This document shows positions 1-10,775 of a stretch of DNA of 64,000 nucleotides, in pieces (the stretch's first letter is position 1; every line of letters starts with the position of its first letter). The stretch spans positions 6,518,649 to 6,582,648 of the forward strand of contig CM070570.1 in NCBI GenBank assembly GCA_036346355.1, read 5' to 3'. Below the pieces are notes generated by a model. That model was not told where the DNA came from. It saw nothing but the letters and a program-made list of their open reading frames with translations, and searched no databases. The translations under genes and the position numbers were made by a program. Origin of the DNA: Rhipidocladum racemiflorum. Its lineage: Eukaryota; Streptophyta; Magnoliopsida; Poales; Poaceae.

Positions 1-1819
1 TCTAGATCTTGACTTAAATCCAGTGCTATCATTTAAGCAGTACATGGTGCATGATATTTTCTAATTGGTATTCTTCTGAATTATAAACCTTTCAGTGGAA
101 AGCTTGCTCCCATCCATGTCAGCTATACAAACCCTAATCTTGTCTCCATATCTCAAATTATAAAGCATCTAGACTATTTTGTTCCCATTATTACGCTACT
201 ATAGGTTAGCTATTTTTTTTGGTGGGGGAGTACATAGGAAGAGCTTCCATCTTGCAAGGCATATTTGCCCTCAAATTTTGGGTCTATTCAGAGTAAAGCT
301 TGCAGGTAAGCAATTTTCTGTTGGTAAGCTATATCGTTGTTAGTAATTAACCGGTGTTTGAAGCTTTTTTTCTGGCTATCCACTTGCAGGTTGTTTCTAA
401 AAAATCCTCGCTGACTCAGCTGTCTTTTCTAAGTACTCCTATACCGAATCCTGTTATAACATTCCAATTGTTCATGACCTATGTAAATTTCAGTTGCTCT
501 TACATTGATTGGTGCAGTGCAGCGTGTTGATGCTTCTGAAACAAAGGTTTGTGGAGAACCACATATGTTTCTACCCCTTTTTTTTTTACAAAAAGAACCC
601 TAGACCAATTTTCGCACGGTGCGACATTGCTCGCAACTCTACCTAGTTAATCTTATACATGAGTATGTAGCTGAATAAATTATACATCTTTATTTGCTAA
701 CTTCCTTTGTTGAGATGAACAACTCCGTTGTACTAAATGGAAAAAAAATCAAAATTGGGAATGTACATTTCATTGTACCAAATGTATCTCTTAAAGACCG
801 CAAAATGCATTGTAGCCAAGCAAATACAAATATTTGTGAATCTTAGTTATGTCATACTTGCTTCATTCTGCCCAAACAACCTTGTTTCTAATAATGCTCA
901 ATGGGCCATCTCTGCTCTTATGTCATAACATATGCAAGTAACCAAGCAATACTAACCCTAAGAAATTGATTCAAGTTTAATGACCAAAGCAGGTCAAAAG
1001 GTCCTGAGAGACTATATACTTCCTGAGATGGTGATGTAGATCGCATTTGTTGCTGCTTTGTCAAACAAATCAACACTAACCCTGTTATGTTCAATGCCTA
1101 GTCTTTTGAGTTTTGATGGAGTAGGAGATCCGTGCATGTTTCTTTCCGTCTTGTAATTATCACAATATACTTACTTTGCTGCTTCTAACACCATTTATGT
1201 TTGACATCTCAACAGTGTAAGCTTGTTTGACTTCAAAAGACGTGAAACAAAAACTATGGTTCACCACTTGATGCAGTTAAAAGTATGAGGAGTTCCCAAG
1301 GAAAAATGGAGAAATCATTAGAGGTGCCCTCACTAAATATGTTTTAGTTTGCAGTATGAAAAACCATTTGCTTACTAGTTTCTGCTGTTAGCATCATATT
1401 TACTGTGTGATTTGTTGTTCGCAGTCATTAAATAGTAGCTCTTTGACTGTGTGCTTTTATTTGTACTATGTATTGTGATCCTCAGGAGGTAATTGCTGAT
1501 ACATTGGGTTGGTTTCTGAATACAATTTTACAATTGCAATGTAAATAATCTGTGCATGTTTTTGCCAATGTTTTTGTGTACAAATGATTTGTGCATGTTT
1601 TGATCACATCTAGGAAGGAGTAAGGCTTGTGCAAAATCCAAATAATGACACTGATCATATGCTATGGCTAAAAAGCACACCTTAATTCGTTAAAAGGAAC
1701 TTAAATTTTGGTTCAAATTTAAACTACGTGTTGAGTTTTGACATAAGAAGTCATTGTGTGACTAGGAACTGTGAGACACTATGAATTATCCTTAGTAACT
1801 AACATGTAATAGATTATTA
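1..1819. other. Stretch without recognisable gene
   Basis: AT-rich DNA with frequent stops in all frames. The only open frame of note is about 60 codons near 737-928 and has no recognisable motif. Poly-T runs and intron-like texture are visible, so it could be intron or 3' flank of a gene lying to the left, but no splice-compatible coding exon was found. Confidence 0.4.
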
Positions 1820-2015
1820 GACTACTATTCATACACATCACAGACGGTTCTTGTTTAGAACAGTCTGTAATGAGTATTGTTTAGAATTGTCTGTGATTTC
1901 ACGGACGATTCGAAAACCATCAATGATATGTTCTTACATCACTGATAGTTTGTTATCGATGGTTTACAAAACCGTTTGTGATAAGGTTTGTGAACCGTCT
2001 ATGATAAAGATTCGT
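1820..2015 (+). mobile_element. CACTA-type transposon end fragment
   Basis: The segment opens with GACTACTATTCATA, close to the CACTACTATAG terminus of the element at 35,360. It then carries several copies in both orientations of a subterminal motif like ATCACAGACGGTTC and its complement GAACCGTCTGTGAT. Arrays of such motifs near a CACTA end are typical of En/Spm-like elements, where transposase binds. The first base is G rather than C, and no matching right end was found nearby, so this is probably a decayed or truncated copy. Confidence 0.55.
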
Positions 2016-3550
2016 GCAATAATGAAATATGAGAAAAAGTCACAGATGATAAATCAAAAAGGAAAAAAGCGAAGGACAACTGCTACTATTCAGAGCAAAC
2101 TTCTCTCTCTCTTATAATACATTTTGAAAACCGCGGATTGGATTACCATGGGCGCCGCAGGTGTTGTCCATCAACGTACCGTTGTATTTGTGTTACTTTG
2201 CACTCTACAAATTTGGAGGATAATACTCCAGTTAACACGATTTTGTGTCATTCTTTTTTGTAGTGTTCAGCAACCCCAAACCATCGATAAGTACGTACGT
2301 AGCTTCGATGTTTACCAGTTAACATACCCACAGATTCTGAATCGGGAGCTTGCTAGAGTCAAGCTTATTTGGGAGTTGGGACATAAGAATCTTGAATCGG
2401 GGTGTCTGCATCTGCTGAAGGAATCTATCTGTAGAAACAGTAAAATCTATATTTTACCGGAGCTAGCACTCACAGTCACAGCATCACAGAGTGACAAACT
2501 CGCATCTGTATAAACAAATGGACACTTGCATTGCACACGACAGTCAGGCATGCGACCAAGAAGCAGCTAGGGTTTCCTGCAAGTTTCCCAGACAATTTTG
2601 ACTACTCACAGCCACAGGAATGTCTGGTATATATGATGGTCCTTGGTTTGGTTTTCCTTGCATTCGCTTTAGCTAACCACTGTAAAATTTTTCCTATCAA
2701 AAGCACACATCTCCAGTCGTCTACACAGACCAACTGACCAAGTAATACGATTCTTGAAAGATGTAGACCAATCCCTGCAGCAAGGCCACCTCAATTCTCT
2801 ATTTCAAAAGATGTTTGCGTGGACCAAGCGGGCAAGCATCACATCACTGGCTGATGCTAACTTACTGAGACCCTACTAATTACCATCATGGATAAGTTAC
2901 CTGCAGTAAATATCTTCGATGCAAGGTAGTTTTCATTACGTGTCTTTTCTTTGTTCCGTTCATGCGAAAACCATGAAGATATCAACAGATCTAAGTAATA
3001 AAATGCATTTCATATGACAGTTCGACGGTTAAGAAGGTTTGTTTGCGCATAAAAGTTTTCTTTGCTTGAGTGGGGTTTGGTTTTAGTTTAAGTGGTTAGG
3101 CATACTACTATGAAATTTGAATTGAGTAGTAACTAACAACCAAGTGAAAAGGTTGCGGGAGGCAAACTAAAAAAAAGAAGAAGAGAAAATTAACTCAATA
3201 CCATCGTAAAGATGTATATATTGAAATCATGCAATATAAGATTAAGCCTAGAGGTGATATATCAAGGGGGGACACACACACAATATTTTTAATCGAACGA
3301 TTTTTTACCATGGGATTTGATAAACATCATCCGGATGTTTTTATTGCTGTCACCTAAATCTAGGACTATTGGATTAATTATTGTTGAGATTCAGAAGTAT
3401 CGATTACATCCAATCCTATGATTTGATCTAACGGTCCGGTGATATTCGGATGAGGTATCTAACGGTCCAGAATTTAGATGTTAACTAAAACAAAAATATT
3501 CGGATGATACCTACTCCTACATGTGTGCCTCCAAGCCTCCCAATAAAATA
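2016..3550. other. Stretch without recognisable gene
   Basis: Mixed AT-rich DNA. An open frame of about 129 codons (2124-2513, only with a TTG start) shows a hydrophobic N-terminal half but no family I recognise. It may be part of the interior of the CACTA-like element that begins at 1820. The last 400 bases are low-complexity A/T-rich sequence ending at the copia target site. Confidence 0.3.
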
Positions 3551-3555
3551 CTAAC

Positions 3556-3773
3556 TGTTAGGAAACGGATTCGTATCCGATATGGACTCTTCCTTATCTC
3601 TAAGCAGAACCGCTATATATAGGAGGCAGGGGGTCACCCCATTATCTGAAGCTTATACGAATAATAAAAGCGAGATCCGTTCCTCCTCATATTGTGTCTC
3701 TCGCCCTCTCTTTACATTCTCGATTTAGATCTATTAGGCAACCGGACTATTCGATAAGCGAGGTTGTCTAACA
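3556..3773 (+). repeat. 5' LTR of copia element
   Basis: 218 bp, TGTTAG to CTAACA. It contains the TATA-like CTATATATAGGAGG near 3611 and AATAAA near 3663, giving a compact U3-R-U5. It is followed directly by CGTTATCAACCGC, the expected position of a primer binding site. That is not the common TGGTATCAGAGC type, and I did not identify the primer tRNA. Confidence 0.92.
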
Positions 3774-6500
3774 CGTTATCAACCGCAGCTCTCTGGGAGA
3801 AAGTTTGAAAGGTGAGAAAAGACAAAAGCGAAGGATGAAATCGGCGACAACGAGCGTCTACTACCGTGATTGATGCGCGATCCGATCTGCAATCAACTTC
3901 GCCATCAAGCGGCATCCACTTTCGGATTGCTTAGAAAAGAAAGAATCTGGCGACTCTATCCTACGCGATAGCCTACCGAAGAATAGATTGGAAGGTGAGG
4001 AAAAGTGAGAACGAGGATTGTTCTAATCGCTCGTCTGGATTTTATTTTGTATCTAATCCACACAGCATTGTACGGTGACATGAAGTCATGTAGCACGAAG
4101 CTACAGTACAAGAAACATAGTAGACGGAAGCACTTGGCATGAAGCCGCCGTCACTAACCGCAGTACGCCACGCATTACCTTGCGTCGCCTGAAGCTTGTC
4201 GCCTTCTTAACCCGGCCCTTTCTGCGGCACCGCCGCGTTGGCTTGCGCTTTTGCTTTGCCGTCGGCTTGGCGCTCCGTTGTCGCATCTACCGTTGCCGCG
4301 CAAAGCCCGCAGCGCTTCGTGTACGAACCGGCGCTCCTCGGCGCTCGCGGCGCCTCCGATAAATGCCCGTCACCGGCTTAGGCTGGATGCGATGTTTCAC
4401 ATTTATTGCCATGCGCGCTCGAAGCGCTCCTGACTCTGCTGCGCACCGCGTGCTCCCTGGACTCGCCGGTCCGACGCGAACAAAACGCCGAAAGCTCGCT
4501 CGAAGCGCTGGCACTTTCCCGTGCGTGCCCAGCAACCTCGTTCTCTCCTTGCACTCCCGACAGGACTCCATCTGCCTCAATAGAAATTGGACATGAAGTC
4601 CTATGCGTGAAGGACAAGAAGTCCCATCACATTAAAAGGCTTGGAACCGGTTTCCAATTGGGTTATGGAAAAGGTCACGCACGTAATGCTCCAGCCGCAA
4701 GAACTCCGGACTTGGACGTGAAGAAGTCCAATGCACGCATAAGAGCAGCAGCGTCATAATTAGGAAGGCGCGGGACAAAGAGCCCTTGGAAACCATAGTG
4801 GGAAGTGCCTTAGGTAAAGTCAGCTGCCGCGTGAAGAAGTCCAATACTAGAAGGGCGTGAAGTGCGGACTTGGAGCGATCGAATTGAAAGCAGTGGAAGC
4901 TAAATTGGATCGATTAAGTGGCGCGCGGGAAAATTTACCCCATTGCCCCAGATTTTATTATTACGTTTTTCATTTCTAAAATTGCATTAGAAATTTAGAA
5001 AAAGCGACTAAAAAAAAAAATCGACAATTACGAAAATATCTAAAAAAAAATTCGGGGAAAAATTTATGGCTCTGTTTTATTTTTGTACTTAGCCTTATTT
5101 TCTATATTTTGAATATTTGCATGAATTTTGCAATAATTGCCTATTTAGAATATTGGAAATTCATGAGAATTTACTTTCCCGCATTTATGAATTATGGAAT
5201 TTATTTTCTGTTTTTATGAATTATGCAATTATTATTTTATTTTGAATTTATGAATTATGTCATGTTGATATTCTTTGAAATTCAATTTCTGTTGTAAAGT
5301 AATTACGAAAATTGCTTGAAATTAAGCGAGTTATGAAAAGTGTTAGGAAAATTCGAGAATTTCTCATACAGCGGTTTATGAGAACATGAGTGGTTGGGGA
5401 TTTGATTTTGGTAATGAATAAGCAGATATGAGACAATTGGTGTCTAGGAAAACACACATGAGGCTTGGTTCTTTAATTGGCACCGAGGAAGCGGGAAGTG
5501 CTCCCTCCCTCATGTGAGCCCTGAGGCCGAGTTGACCTGGCCAAGAGTCAAATTAATGAGATATTCATTACCTTTTCGTTCCCGGCCATCAGAATTATAT
5601 AAGTTGTAATTAGACTTATGCCATGTTTAATTCATGTTGCAATTTATTTTACATGTTATCAAGTGATGATGGAAAATTCTTTGTATAATTAACGAAGAAA
5701 ATTGCCAAATACTAAGAAAAATTGAAATTTCTAAAATTTATTTCGCATTTTATGAATTTATGAATTGTGCAATTATTGTTACATTTCCATGCATTGTATT
5801 TATTGCTTTAATATAATTTATTATGAAATTCAAGCCGCGAAGCGTGAAATCAGCGCCAGGAAGGCCCGGCCAGCGCATAGGCCGAATGCACCCGCGCATG
5901 AAGCGGCGTTAAATCGATCGCCGCAAGCCCGATCGTGCATATGAAATACGATCGTTTGCCTGGCCAGATCACCTACATGCGTAGTTGTATTTACGAATAT
6001 TTATGAATACATTGTATATATATGAATTTTGCGATTATGAATCTTGTATTTATGAATCTGCATTTATGAATCTACGCACTTATGAATTTTGCATTTATGA
6101 ATTCGTACTTATGAATCTTGTACTTATGAATTTGCATTCATCTTTGAATATATGAATCTTGATATTATTGCTTTCTTTTAGTTTCTTTGGAAACTCATGA
6201 GAATTCAATTATGCATTTTATTGAATCTAGCAGCCATTTCCTATTAGATTACACGTAGTAATCTAATGGAAGAACATGAATGTGCAAAGGTGTGGCATTA
6301 TCTAACGTGAGTTTTGAAGAAGCTGACATGAATTGTCAGGAATTATCTCACATAGACATCAGTTGCATAATGAATAGTAAGCTCTCGAAGAGCATACTTT
6401 TCTCATGAATAGAATTACAATTTATTCTTTATTCCGATTATTCTTTATTTACAAGCAATTTTTGAATTACTCGCTTTGTATGATTAGAATTATTTTCTTT
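3774..6500 (+). other. Copia leader / expected gag region, no gag recognisable
   Basis: About 2.7 kb lies between the 5' LTR and the protease. Part (about 4180-4860) is GC-rich with many recurring GAAGTC/GACTTG words; the rest is very AT-rich. No frame shows a gag core or a CCHC zinc knuckle. Either gag has decayed past recognition, or this family has a long non-coding leader and gag has been replaced. Confidence 0.5.
6001..6160 (+). repeat. Degenerate TATGAAT short tandem repeat
   Basis: Ten occurrences of TATGAAT within 160 bp, spaced mostly 14-17 bp apart. Further scattered copies occur from about 5190 to 5770. The array lies inside the copia leader region. Confidence 0.75.
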
Positions 6501-6509
6501 TCATCTAGA

Positions 6510-6960
6510 AATCGTGTGGCGCCCAATGGAGGAAATATGCATTGTTGATAGTGGCACAACAAATACCATCTTAAGAGTGAAATACTTCCAGGCGATCCGC
6601 GAAGAAACATTTGGAAGGATTACAACTATCTCATGAGAGCGATATGCATATAATAGGCTCGGGAAGAGCCACAATTATATTGCCAATGGGTACAACTTTG
6701 GTAATTGAAGAAGCCCTCTTGTACCACTGAATCCTTTCGCACTCTCTTAAGTTTCAAAGATATCGCGCTTGATGGGTTTCACGTGAAACAAATGAAGAAA
6801 ATGGCAAAGAACACTTGTGCATTGTGAAACCGCAGGAATATGGAAAGATGGTACTAGAAAAATGTCCCTCATGAATGCAGGTTGTACTACCACGAAAATC
6901 AATGCACAGCGATTATACTTCTTTGTTTGTCTTTAGAAGCTCTGAATTATTTGCTTTATG
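6510..6960 (+). pseudogene. Copia protease segment (degenerate)
   Basis: The aspartic protease signature DSGTT is readable at 6547-6561, preceded by a short acidic stretch. About 100 bases downstream comes a second protease-like block (a GSGRATI-type run near 6655). Single-base indels and stops break the frame several times before the pre-integrase zinc region starts. In intact copia elements this protease cleaves the Gag-Pol polyprotein. Confidence 0.75.
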
Positions 6961-7700
6961 GCATTGTAGATTAGGTCATCTGGTCTTAGATTGATGAGAA
7001 ATATAGTTAACAACTCACAAGGTCATAGCATTAATGTTAAGAATTTCCCGAATCAGAAGATTTTTGTGTGCCATGCATGTGCCAAGAATTAATAACTAGA
7101 CCCTCTGTTATGAAAGTGCAACATGAAATCCTGCATTCTGGAGCGCATTGAGGGGATATTTGCGATCAGATTCAGCCCTTGTCGAGGGCCGTTTCGATGC
7201 TTTATGGTGCTCATTGATGCTTCCTCGAAATGGTACGCATACATGTTTCTTTGTCAACAAGGAATCATGCATTACGCAAAACGATCTCGCGAGATCATCG
7301 AATTAAGAATGCTTTTCACGATCATCGCGTGAAGTCCATTCGAATGGACAATGCGGTGAATTCACTTCCAAGGCATTTGATGATTATTGCGGCAATGGGA
7401 ATAAATGTTGAGCACTTTCGATCTGCCTTGCGTCCATACGCCATAAAATGGGCTATTTGAATCACTAATAAAAGGATTAAGTTCATTGCCAGGACCGCTC
7501 TTGCGAGTTGTAACTTGCCCAACACTTGTTGGGGACCGCATTGATCCTGCCGCGCGACACTCATCAATTATAGACCATCGGCCTACAACATCCATTCACC
7601 TATGCAACTAGTGCAAGGGTCATCCAGAAGATTTCCCATCTTAGAAAATTTGGTTGTATGGTATATGTACCTATACCACCCCCACGGACACTGCAATGGG
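6950..7700 (+). pseudogene. Copia GAG-pre-integrase and integrase core (degenerate)
   Basis: A pre-integrase block with an LWHCRLGHL-like motif is readable at about 6955-6985. The integrase core follows, with a MVLIDASSKW-like run near 7204-7235 and a later IRMDNA run near 7339. These are the regions that carry catalytic Asp residues in rve-type integrases. A C-terminal stretch resembling the copia integrase tail (RPSAY, FGCMVYVP) runs to about 7670. At least four frame breaks are needed to follow it. Confidence 0.75.
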
Positions 7701-8559
7701 CCCTCTCCATGAAAGTCTGGGGATATCGTTGGTTATGAGAGTGCATCCATAATCGGTATTTGGAACCCATATTTGGAGACTTACACATGGCCAGGTCGGT
7801 GCATCTTTGTGAGGACCATTCCGTCATTGGGGAGAGAATCAACCATTGGATGAAAAAATGCCGGAAATAGTATGGCATTCCTTTGGGATCAGCGCATGAC
7901 CCTCGCACTAATGAAACAAATCAAGAAGTCGAGGAAGATAATTGATTTGCAGAATTTAGCAAATGGCTGCTGATCATTTTGTGATCCCGAAGAGCGTGGA
8001 TTAAATCGCATGTACCCGACCAAAGAAATGCACGAGAGAGGGTGGAAATACCAAAGCGAGAAGGTATCCCTCATCTGTTGAGGCCTCAAAGAAAAAGAGC
8101 AGGAAGTCGGCTTCTCAAACCCAAAGTGCCAGGAGGCGTCTGGGGAAAGCGGGCGAAGAGGACTTACCGACGGTAATCACAAAAGTGCCCCAAAGCAGAA
8201 GGGAGCAGTTGAGACTGGCTGGAAAGAAGCACATGGAAAGGCAATTCAGAGATCTGAACCTTCCATTGGAAGAAGCCCTTGGAAATAATGTGTGCGCACA
8301 CATTGGCGGAGAAAAACTAAAGGAACTTGCTCTGGAATGGGAAATAGCAATGAAGAGCAAGTAGAAGTGCACGAAGCACACCCCATGATGAAATGGCCAT
8401 AAACTTTGTAATAGCGGGAGAATCAATGAATAGAGCAGCGACCAATGTCGATGCATACTTTGCAAAGAAGATTGCCACGATCATTAATCATGATCCGGAG
8501 CCGCATCTCTCATGAGTGCAGAAAAGGCTCGATTAGGAAGATTGGAAGAAGGCAATCAC

Positions 8560-9560
8560 CCCTTGAGTTAGTCTCTGAACAAAGAGAGGTGTTTGGGCTT
8601 TGTAATGCCGCCTCCCCATATAAACCCGTGGGTCACAAATGGGTTTTGTTACTTGAAAGCGAAAACAATGAAGTTGTAAGGTACAAGGCAAGGCTTGTAT
8701 CAGGTTTCACTCAGCGTCACAGGGGTTGATTATGAAGAAACCTATTCTCGGTCATAGGCGGAATTACCTTTAGATACTTGATCTCAATGGCGAGTCAACT
8801 TGAAGTTGAAAATGAAGCTAATGGATGTTGTCACAGCATATTTGTATGGAAACTTGGATTAGGAGATATACATGAAAGAAATCTGGGAAGGTATCCCTAT
8901 CCCGAACCAGGCAGACAACGAAACCTATCTGATGTAAAGGTTGGAGAAATCCTTTGTATGAAATTTTGAAACGATCGAGGAAGAATGTGGTACAATCGGC
9001 AAGTGACTTTCTTTGCAAGAAAGGCTACCTGAGCAATGTGAAGATTGTCCATGTGTGTTTACTCTACTTGATCCCGAATGGATTTTGTATAATCTCCGTC
9101 TATGTAGATGAACCGAACATCATTGGGACGGATGAAGAAATTGAAGAAGCATGCACATACTTGAAATCTGAGTTTGAAATGAAAGACTTAGGTAAAACCA
9201 AGTTACATGTGCAAACTTACGGCTTGAACATGTCCAAAGGCGGAATCTTGGTACACCAAGCATCCTACTTGAAAGTGTTGGAGAGATTTGGCTTTGAAAA
9301 GGCATACCCTTAAAGACCCCAATGGTCGGAAGGTCACTCCAAGCAGACCTAGACCGTACAGGCCTAAGAAGAGGAGGAAGTCTGAGGCGGAATTCCCATA
9401 CTTGAGTGCAATTGGAGCGCTCATGTACCTTCTTAGCGAATAGCACTAGGCGGACATTGCGTTGTGAGTGAATTTGCTAGCAGTGCGATCTGAGAACCCA
9501 CCAAAAGGCATTGGAAAGGGGTGAAGGACATCTTCGTTACCTTCAAGGAAGCAAAGACCT
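8560..9560 (+). pseudogene. Copia reverse transcriptase (degenerate, YVDE at active site)
   Basis: Reading across frames gives the copia RT hallmarks in order: a YKARLV-like block near 8681, a VDYEETYSPV-like block near 8725, an LYGNLD-like block near 8850, and the catalytic box near 9100-9115. That box reads YVDE where the family has YVDD, so a metal-binding Asp is lost. Stops and frameshifts separate most blocks. A Y-L-SAIGALMYLL block near 9400 precedes the RNase H region. Confidence 0.8.
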
Positions 9561-9589
9561 CGGCTTGTTTCTGGAAGAAACAATGAATT

Positions 9590-10080
9590 GAATTTAGTTA
9601 GCTCTGCCGTCTTTGAGTACCTATCGGACGCATCTTTGGCAAGTCTGGCTAGGTATGTTTTCCTTTGCGGTGGAGCGGCAATTTCTTGGAAATCGTCTAA
9701 GCGGACTCTTGTCTCGGCGTCGACTAACCACTTTCGAAAATCATTGCATTGTATGAAGCCTCTCGGGAATGTGCATGGCCGAAGAATGGTTCACCACATC
9801 CGAGAAGTCACGTGAGTGCGAATATGGAACAAACCCCACTATTATCTATGAAGATAATGCAGCTTGTGTTGCACAAGTACAAATGGGATATGTGAAGTAA
9901 CCTTACAAAGCATATCAACCCCAAGTTCTTTTATGCTCATGAAATGCATAAGATGAGCGAGATAAAGATCTTGCATACTAAGTGGGTGAAAATCTGCTGA
10001 TTTATTCACTAAAGTCCTCCCGGCATCTTCCTTTGAAAGATGTATTAGAGGAATCGGGATGATGAGGCTTAGAAAGTGCG
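9590..10080 (+). pseudogene. Copia RNase H (degenerate)
   Basis: An LSDASL-like block near 9610 and a VFLCGGAAISWKS block near 9658 are followed by EDNAACVAQ near 9850, the usual copia RNase H motif that contains an acidic metal ligand. A KHINPKFFYAHE-like run follows near 9915. Several frameshifts interrupt it. It ends before a roughly 280 bp non-coding spacer and the polypurine tract. Confidence 0.75.
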
Positions 10081-10350
10081 AATTCGAGGAGATTTTCACA
10101 TACTCCTACATAAATCTCAAACATGAAGTTTAGTACCAAGCGTAAATCTTGAAGATTAACATTGAAGTTTGGGTGGATTGTACTCTTTTCCTTAAGTAAG
10201 TTTTTCATTGAAGTTTTCTTACGTAAGGAGTTTTTGATGAGGAGCAATCCGTGCAACAATAGCGTATGCTATGTACTCTTTCTCAATTATTTTTCCCCTT
10301 TGGGTTTTATGGAGTTTTAATGAGGCATATGCATCTCGCATGAAAGAGTC

Positions 10351-10358
10351 AAGGGGAG
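10351..10358 (+). other. Polypurine tract of copia element
   Basis: AAGGGGAG lies immediately upstream of the 3' LTR start. This is the normal position for plus-strand DNA priming. Confidence 0.8.
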
Positions 10359-10567
10359 TGTTAGGAAGCGGATTAAGTATCCGATATGGACTCTTCCTTA
10401 TCTCTAAGCGAACCAGCTATATATAGGAGGCGGGTCACCCCATTGTGACATCTGAATAATAAAGCAGATCCGTTTCCTACTCATATTGTGTCTCTCGCCT
10501 CTCTTTACTGTTCTCGGTTTAGATCTATTAAGCGCCACGCGGTATTCGATAGCGAGGTTGTCTAACA
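10359..10567 (+). repeat. 3' LTR of copia element
   Basis: 209 bp, TGTTAG to CTAACA. It aligns along its whole length with the 218 bp 5' LTR, with many small indels and substitutions. TATA-like box near 10417 and AATAAA near 10456. Followed by the second copy of the target duplication CTAAC. Confidence 0.92.
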
Positions 10568-10775
10568 CTAACCACCTAGAGTATGTATATATATAAAAAA
10601 AATCATCGCACCGCCCTTATTTTCCCCAGCCGAGCTCCAGCCTCCAAGAACAGTCATAAACTCATACGGTTACACCTCGCGGGAACACTCGGCGGCCATT
10701 GTCCAAAACCCTCCGCGCTTCGATCCCAACTCGCTCCAAACCTTCGCAGTCCTGCTGTTTCCGGCGCCGCGTTTG

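Larger units (their letters stand above)
3556..10567 (+). mobile_element. Ty1-copia LTR retrotransposon, complete ends, degenerate coding
   Basis: A 7.0 kb element bounded by two LTRs that start TGTTAG and end CTAACA. It is flanked by a perfect 5-bp target duplication CTAAC (3551-3555 and 10568-10572). A purine tract AAGGGGAG abuts the 3' LTR. Protease, integrase, reverse transcriptase and RNase H segments follow in that order, and integrase before reverse transcriptase defines Copia. Every domain is interrupted by stops and frameshifts, and no gag zinc knuckle was found. The element therefore cannot encode its own proteins, although its LTRs still carry a TATA-like box (CTATATATAGG) and an AATAAA signal. 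The LTR sequences differ by many substitutions and indels, so the insertion is not recent. Confidence 0.93.

Noticed and set aside
4180..4760. Overlapping Arg/Ala-rich open frames on both strands
   Set aside because: They come from a GC-rich patch inside the copia leader. No motif, several frames are equally open, and no splice or promoter context supports a gene.
6001..6160. CRISPR-like array
   Set aside because: Units are 14-17 bp with no unique spacers, in a plant retrotransposon; it is a simple degenerate tandem repeat.
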